Assembly: GCF_018402285.1 (NCBI RefSeq)
Contig: NZ_JAGYJH010000002.1
Location: forward strand, 124,001-188,000
Direction of reading: 5' to 3'
Origin: Hyphomonas sp.
GTDB lineage: Bacteria; Pseudomonadota; Alphaproteobacteria; Caulobacterales; Hyphomonadaceae
DNA: 64,000 bases
The notes beneath the pieces were generated by a model, which saw nothing but the letters and a program-made list of their open reading frames with translations, had not been told where the DNA came from and searched no databases. Below, piece by piece: positions 60,970-64,000 of this stretch; position 1 is the first letter of the stretch; every line of letters begins with the position of its first letter. The position numbers and the translations under genes are program-made.

Positions 60970-61536
60970 TCAGTTCGCCGGGTCACCGGCGAGGCTCGCA
61001 ACGAGCCGGTCGGCTTCCTCTCTTGAGCGCAGGGTGAGCAGTGGGACGGCCGGGCCGTGGACGGCGAGTTCTCTCAGGATTTTCGGAGTTGCCAGGCGCT
61101 CGAAGGTCCAGATGTAGTGCAGGAATTCAAAGTCGATTTTTTCCGGGCAGTTGTCAGCCATGTCGGGGCGGGTGCGACCCCGATATCTGCGCCAGCGGCC
61201 GACGGCGCCGCGCAGGGAAACCCAGCGGGTCGGGCGCATCCAGACGACAAGATCCGTGCGTGGCAGGCGCATATGGAGCGTGCCGGGGCTGGTGCCGTCG
61301 ATGATCCAGTTTTCCTCGGCGAGGACGGCCGCGAGGCGCGCCAGCGCTTCTTCGCGGGGGCGTTCCTGCCAGCCGGGGAGCCAGAATATTTCGCGGTCCA
61401 TGGATACATGGCGCAGGCCGAGGCGCGCGGCGAGGGCGCGGGAGAGCGTGCTCTTTCCGCTGCCTGAACAGCCGATGACGAGCACGCGGCGGGCCGTTGC
61501 GAGCTGGCTGGATGCGTCTTCAAGGGACAGGCTCAT
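60970..61536 (-). CDS. P-loop NTPase, adenylate-kinase-like (FlaR/topology-modulation type)
   Basis: 188 residues. Walker A GCSGSGKST at residues 22-30, then DREIFWLPGWQERP, WIIDGTSPGTLHMRLPRTDLVVWM and RWRRYRGRTRPDMADNCPEKIDFEFLHYIWTF, the conserved blocks of this small-kinase-like family. Substrate unknown. Convergent with the phosphatase gene, 5 bases apart. Confidence 0.9.
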   Translation of the reverse strand: MSLSLEDASSQLATARRVLVIGCSGSGKSTLSRALAARLGLRHVSMDREIFWLPGWQERPREEALARLAAVLAEENWIIDGTSPGTLHMRLPRTDLVVWMRPTRWVSLRGAVGRWRRYRGRTRPDMADNCPEKIDFEFLHYIWTFERLATPKILRELAVHGPAVPLLTLRSREEADRLVASLAGDPAN

Positions 61537-61782
61537 CGCGCGCTCCGCAGAACTGGGAGCGCGCCACTAGCCTATGCGCCGGGTCTTGTCCAACCGGCGA
61601 ACCGGGGGGATGGCAGACCTTGGCGCTGGTGTTGCCGGCGGCCATGGTGGAATGGGCGTAGCGGTATTCTTCGCGGGTCCGGGCGGCGGTGTCTGCGGCG
61701 AGGAAGGATAGGCGCCTGGAGGCAGGCCTCACGGTAAGGTGGGGGGATTACCTCCTTTGGTGGAGAACTTTGCCGAAGCGCG

Positions 61783-61803
61783 AGCCCCCTGTTCCAGGGG
61801 GCT
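61783..61803 (-). terminator. Strong stem-loop after the parA operon
   Basis: AGCCCCCTG-TTC-CAGGGGGCT: perfect 9-bp stem with a 3-base loop, 6 bases beyond the probable natural stop (61810) of the parA partner. No T tract. Its core CCCCCTGTTCC is the same as the palindromes near the two-component pair. Confidence 0.5.
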
Positions 61804-61809
61804 GGCCGA

Positions 61810-62416
61810 TCAGGTGCGGAAGGAGCGGCGGCCGAAATAGGACGTGCCGCCGGGCGGGGGCGGCGGGCTGGGAGTGTCGTCGCCTCGTGCCTTCTTCGGT
61901 GATGGTTTCGGCCGGTTCCGGCTTTTCGTCGGAAAGGGTGACGGCAGGGGCGCCCCAGGGGTCTTTTTTATCGCCTGCGGTTTCTTCGGGCGCTTCGGGC
62001 CCGGCTTCTGCAGGCAGGGCGGTTTCCACGTCCACCGTTTCAACGGCGGGCCCTTCTTTAGCCGCTTCTGCAGGTTCTGGCGGCTTTATGGCGGCGAGCA
62101 GCGCACGGACATGGGCGATGGCGGCCGAGGCGGTGGAGACTTCAAAGTCCGGCACGCGCCTGTCCAGGCGGCGGGCGAGCTGCCGGGCCTGATGGTGGGT
62201 GAGGGATTTGAGCTGGGCCGAGAAGATTTCCTCGCCGGCGGAGGCCTTGATGAGGGCAAGGCTTTCCGGGGTCTGTCCGGCTGACAGGAGCAGCTTCTTG
62301 ACGATCATGCCGGCGGCGGCAGCCCATTCCTTGTCAGTGACCGCGTCAAGCTGGTCCTGAAGGCGGAGAAGGGCGCGCAGGGCGTCTGCGCCGGGCACGC
62401 CGCCGTCAGGGATCAT
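61810..62416 (-). CDS. Hypothetical ParA-partner protein (possible frameshift near the 3' end)
   Basis: The start at 62416 overlaps the parA stop (ATGA). The N-terminal domain, about 110 residues, is helical (ADALRALLRLQDQLDAVTDKEWAAAAGMIVKKLLLSAGQTPES; LKSLTHHQARQLARRLDRR), followed by an acidic, Pro/Ala-rich tail (PPEPAEAAKEGPAVETVDVE). As read, the frame continues to 61748 with an unnatural arginine-rich end. Dropping one base near 61895 (GAAGAAGG) moves it to a frame ending PPPPPGGTSYFGRRSFRT and stopping at 61810, just before the stem-loop. I favour that end, but it is inference. Not ParB; no recognised family. Confidence 0.6.
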
Positions 62417-63297
62417 GCAACCTTCTCCCGCACTTCGGCGAGGAGGGCTTCGATGATTGCAAGCGCTTCGCCCGACCATTTGGCCTGCAGCGTCGGGTCC
62501 GGGCCAAGCTCGATCGGGTTGGTGGCAAAGCCCGGTTTCATCGGAATGACAGTCTTGAACATCGCGAACTCGGTCTCCGCAGCATTGGCCGCATCCCGCA
62601 TGGCGCCGAGCACGACCTGCTGGTGGGAGGACCCATCATAGCGGGTGGCGAGGACGCAAGGGAGCGTTTCGATATCCCGGTTACGCAGATTCTTCATGAT
62701 GTCGCCAGTGAAGAGGTCGAGGCCCAGGGTGGACATGAAGTCCGGGATCGTGGGCACGATGATCAGATGGCTGGCGGCAAGGACGGTTTCGGTCATAACC
62801 GAGATGCCCGGCGGGCAATCGAAGAGGATGACGTCATACTGCGCCTTGAGGAGGTTGAGATCGTCCCGCAGGCGGCGGCCGACCTGGCTTTGCAGGGCTT
62901 CCATCGAATAGCCCTGCTTGGTGAGATCGAAGATCAGCTCGCGCTCGGTCTTGCGCAGGCGCGGCGAGGACGGGATGAGATCCAGCGGCAGGGCGTTGCC
63001 CTTGAAGCTCACATCGCTGGCATCGGTGATGATGAATTCACCCAGACGGCGCTGCTCGTTCGCGGAGAAGTTCTCCAGCAGCCAGTCTGAGATGGTCATG
63101 TAGTCGTTGATGGCCTCAAACAGGTGTTCGTCGCCATTATTGCCGAAGATCAGCAGCGAGGCGTTGGCCTGGGTGTCGAGGTCGATCACGAGCGTGCGCA
63201 TGCCAGAGGCCGCGAAGGCTTCGGCGAGGCTTACGCATGTGGTGGTTTTGCCGACACCGCCTTTGGAGTTGGCGATAGAAATGACGCGGGCAGACAT
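62413..63297 (-). CDS. ParA/MinD-family ATPase, orphan
   Basis: 294 residues from the ATG at 63297. Deviant Walker A SKGGVGKTTT (ParA type with signature Lys), VIDLDTQANAS, and Walker B region VILFDCPPGISVMTE, with a C-terminal YDGSSHQQVVLGAM switch-like block. No parB and no parS repeats are seen nearby; instead an unknown coupled gene follows. This suggests positioning of a protein or organelle cargo, or a plasmid-derived remnant, not chromosome partition. The longer frame upstream of the ATG lacks family sequence. Confidence 0.9.
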   Translation of the reverse strand: MSARVISIANSKGGVGKTTTCVSLAEAFAASGMRTLVIDLDTQANASLLIFGNNGDEHLFEAINDYMTISDWLLENFSANEQRRLGEFIITDASDVSFKGNALPLDLIPSSPRLRKTERELIFDLTKQGYSMEALQSQVGRRLRDDLNLLKAQYDVILFDCPPGISVMTETVLAASHLIIVPTIPDFMSTLGLDLFTGDIMKNLRNRDIETLPCVLATRYDGSSHQQVVLGAMRDAANAAETEFAMFKTVIPMKPGFATNPIELGPDPTLQAKWSGEALAIIEALLAEVREKVA

Positions 63298-63552
63298 TTT
63301 GTTTTCTGTTCCTGTCTCTGTCAGAGCTGGGCTCTTGCCAGATTTGGGGGGGCAAGGCCACCTGTTTTCCCCTCTTTTGCACACCCCTCAAGAATAAAAA
63401 TTCGTCAATGATCTCAGTGGGGCAGCAGACGACCTCTCAAACAATGTAAGACCGCCGATCCGGCGGGGGCCGGGGCGGCCCTGAATGGGCCCTTCGGAAA
63501 ATCAAGGAGTGACCTGAAATCTGCCAGCCACATTAAGGGGTCGCTGGAGGCG

Positions 63553-63996
63553 GTGAGCGAGCAGCCGGCGGCGAGCCGGACCCGCCGCGAGGCCGGCATG
63601 CTGATGCGTGACGTGTATCTCACGAACACCGGGCCCGTATCGCGGGCGCGGACGGTCGCAAGCGCCGCAGCGCCTGTTCTGGTGAGGTCTGCGCAGGCCG
63701 GCCTGGCGTGGCCGCTGCGTCAGCTGGTGCCGGAAGCGGCGATGAGGGGCTTCCTGGAGGCGGTGTGTACGGAGCTTCTCATCTGGCCCGCAAGGGGAGC
63801 GTTCCGGTCTGGCCCGCCTCCGGCGCGGCTGGCGGCGCGGGAAGGGCTGGCGGCCCCGGCAGGGCGGGCGCGGGGTGACCCACGCCGAGAGGCGGAATGG
63901 CCGGCAGGCGCCTTCGCCTTGCCCATTGCCGGGATCGGGACAGACGGACGCATCGGGGAATGGCTTTCAATCCCGGCCGGTTCGCCTTACCTGTAA
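63553..63996 (+). CDS. Hypothetical protein, low confidence
   Basis: 147 residues from GTG at 63553, divergent from parA. Composition is natural in the first half (MLMRDVYLTNTGPVSRARTVASAAAPVLVRSAQAGLAWPLRQLVPEAAMRGFLEAVCTELL), poorer in the second, and the ribosome-binding site (GGAGG) is too close to the start. No family recognised. The frame stays open further upstream without a standard start. Confidence 0.35.
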   Translation: MSEQPAASRTRREAGMLMRDVYLTNTGPVSRARTVASAAAPVLVRSAQAGLAWPLRQLVPEAAMRGFLEAVCTELLIWPARGAFRSGPPPARLAAREGLAAPAGRARGDPRREAEWPAGAFALPIAGIGTDGRIGEWLSIPAGSPYL

Positions 63997-64000
63997 CGCC

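Noticed and set aside
61520..61732. 70-codon minus-strand frame between the P-loop gene and the parA operon
   Set aside because: It overlaps the start of the P-loop gene in another frame and lacks a ribosome-binding site or recognisable domain.
1..64000. tRNA, rRNA, CRISPR arrays and insertion sequences
   Set aside because: I saw no T-loop or anticodon-arm patterns, no rRNA-like tracts, no regularly spaced repeats and no transposase sequence while reading the window; a covariance-model scan would be decisive for RNAs.

Overview
The window is a 64 kb, GC-rich, gene-dense stretch of an alphaproteobacterial chromosome. The gene set (cbb3 oxidase with a FixLJ-type pair, glyoxylate shunt next to a short-chain fatty acyl-type XRE regulator, leucine/isovalerate catabolism, two Baeyer-Villiger-type monooxygenases, a TonB-dependent heme-type receptor) fits a free-living marine or freshwater heterotroph. 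Hyphomonadaceae (Hyphomonas-like) is my best guess, but that is inference. I saw no rRNA, tRNA, CRISPR array, integrase or transposase.

Layout. 1-6.1 kb (minus strand): ccoNOQP then ccoGHI, a complete high-affinity cbb3 terminal oxidase with assembly genes; ccoI runs off the left edge. 6.2-8.8 kb: a small CxxC membrane protein, a FixL-like heme-PAS kinase, FixJ and a stand-alone receiver. 8.8-13.8 kb: XRE/DUF2083 regulator divergent from aceB-aceA (glyoxylate shunt), closed by a clear terminator. 13.8-18.7 kb: a decayed LacI regulator, then a divergent Fur-box-controlled locus (TonB receptor plus 65-aa protein one way, DUF6607 plus DUF4198 the other). 18.7-22.3 kb: LOG phosphoribohydrolase, a frameshifted Atm1-type ABC exporter and a phosphatidylserine decarboxylase homologue lacking its self-cleavage serine. 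22.5-26.4 kb: bioA divergent from bioF-bioD, then a TetR regulator. 26.4-27.9 kb: a decayed GntR regulator, the last codons of an outer-membrane protein with its terminator, and a secreted protein. 28-30.6 kb: a tail-to-tail membrane histidine kinase/NarL-type regulator pair whose upstream regions share a palindromic motif. 31-35.4 kb: flavin monooxygenase, MgtE magnesium channel, membrane-anchored phage-type lysozyme. 35.4-49.7 kb: a dispersed leucine-degradation set (isovaleryl-CoA dehydrogenase, mccB, methylglutaconyl-CoA hydratase, mccA) mixed with a hybrid kinase, patatin-family esterase, acyltransferase and others. 49.7-57.8 kb: second monooxygenase, Tat-exported PhoX-like protein, triple-META lipoprotein, Crp/Fnr regulator, a lipoprotein and a frameshifted metallo-beta-lactamase-fold hydrolase. 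58.2-64 kb: amn-cdd nucleotide salvage, a tyrosine phosphatase, a P-loop kinase-like protein, and an orphan ParA with a translationally coupled partner.

How the parts work together. The FixL-like sensor probably tunes the adjacent cbb3 oxidase to low oxygen. Ivd, MccA, MccB and the hydratase turn isovaleryl-CoA into HMG-CoA and so toward acetyl-CoA, which the aceB/aceA shunt can assimilate. The iron-type locus is probably Fur-controlled.

Most notable: (i) the shared palindrome at the two-component pair, (ii) a terminator-like hairpin preceded by a short ORF upstream of the first monooxygenase, (iii) an orphan intrinsic terminator at 44.5 kb that may end a small RNA, (iv) the serine-less decarboxylase homologue, and (v) three probable frameshifts beside short G/C runs plus two decayed regulators, which could reflect real pseudogenisation, sequence errors, or both.
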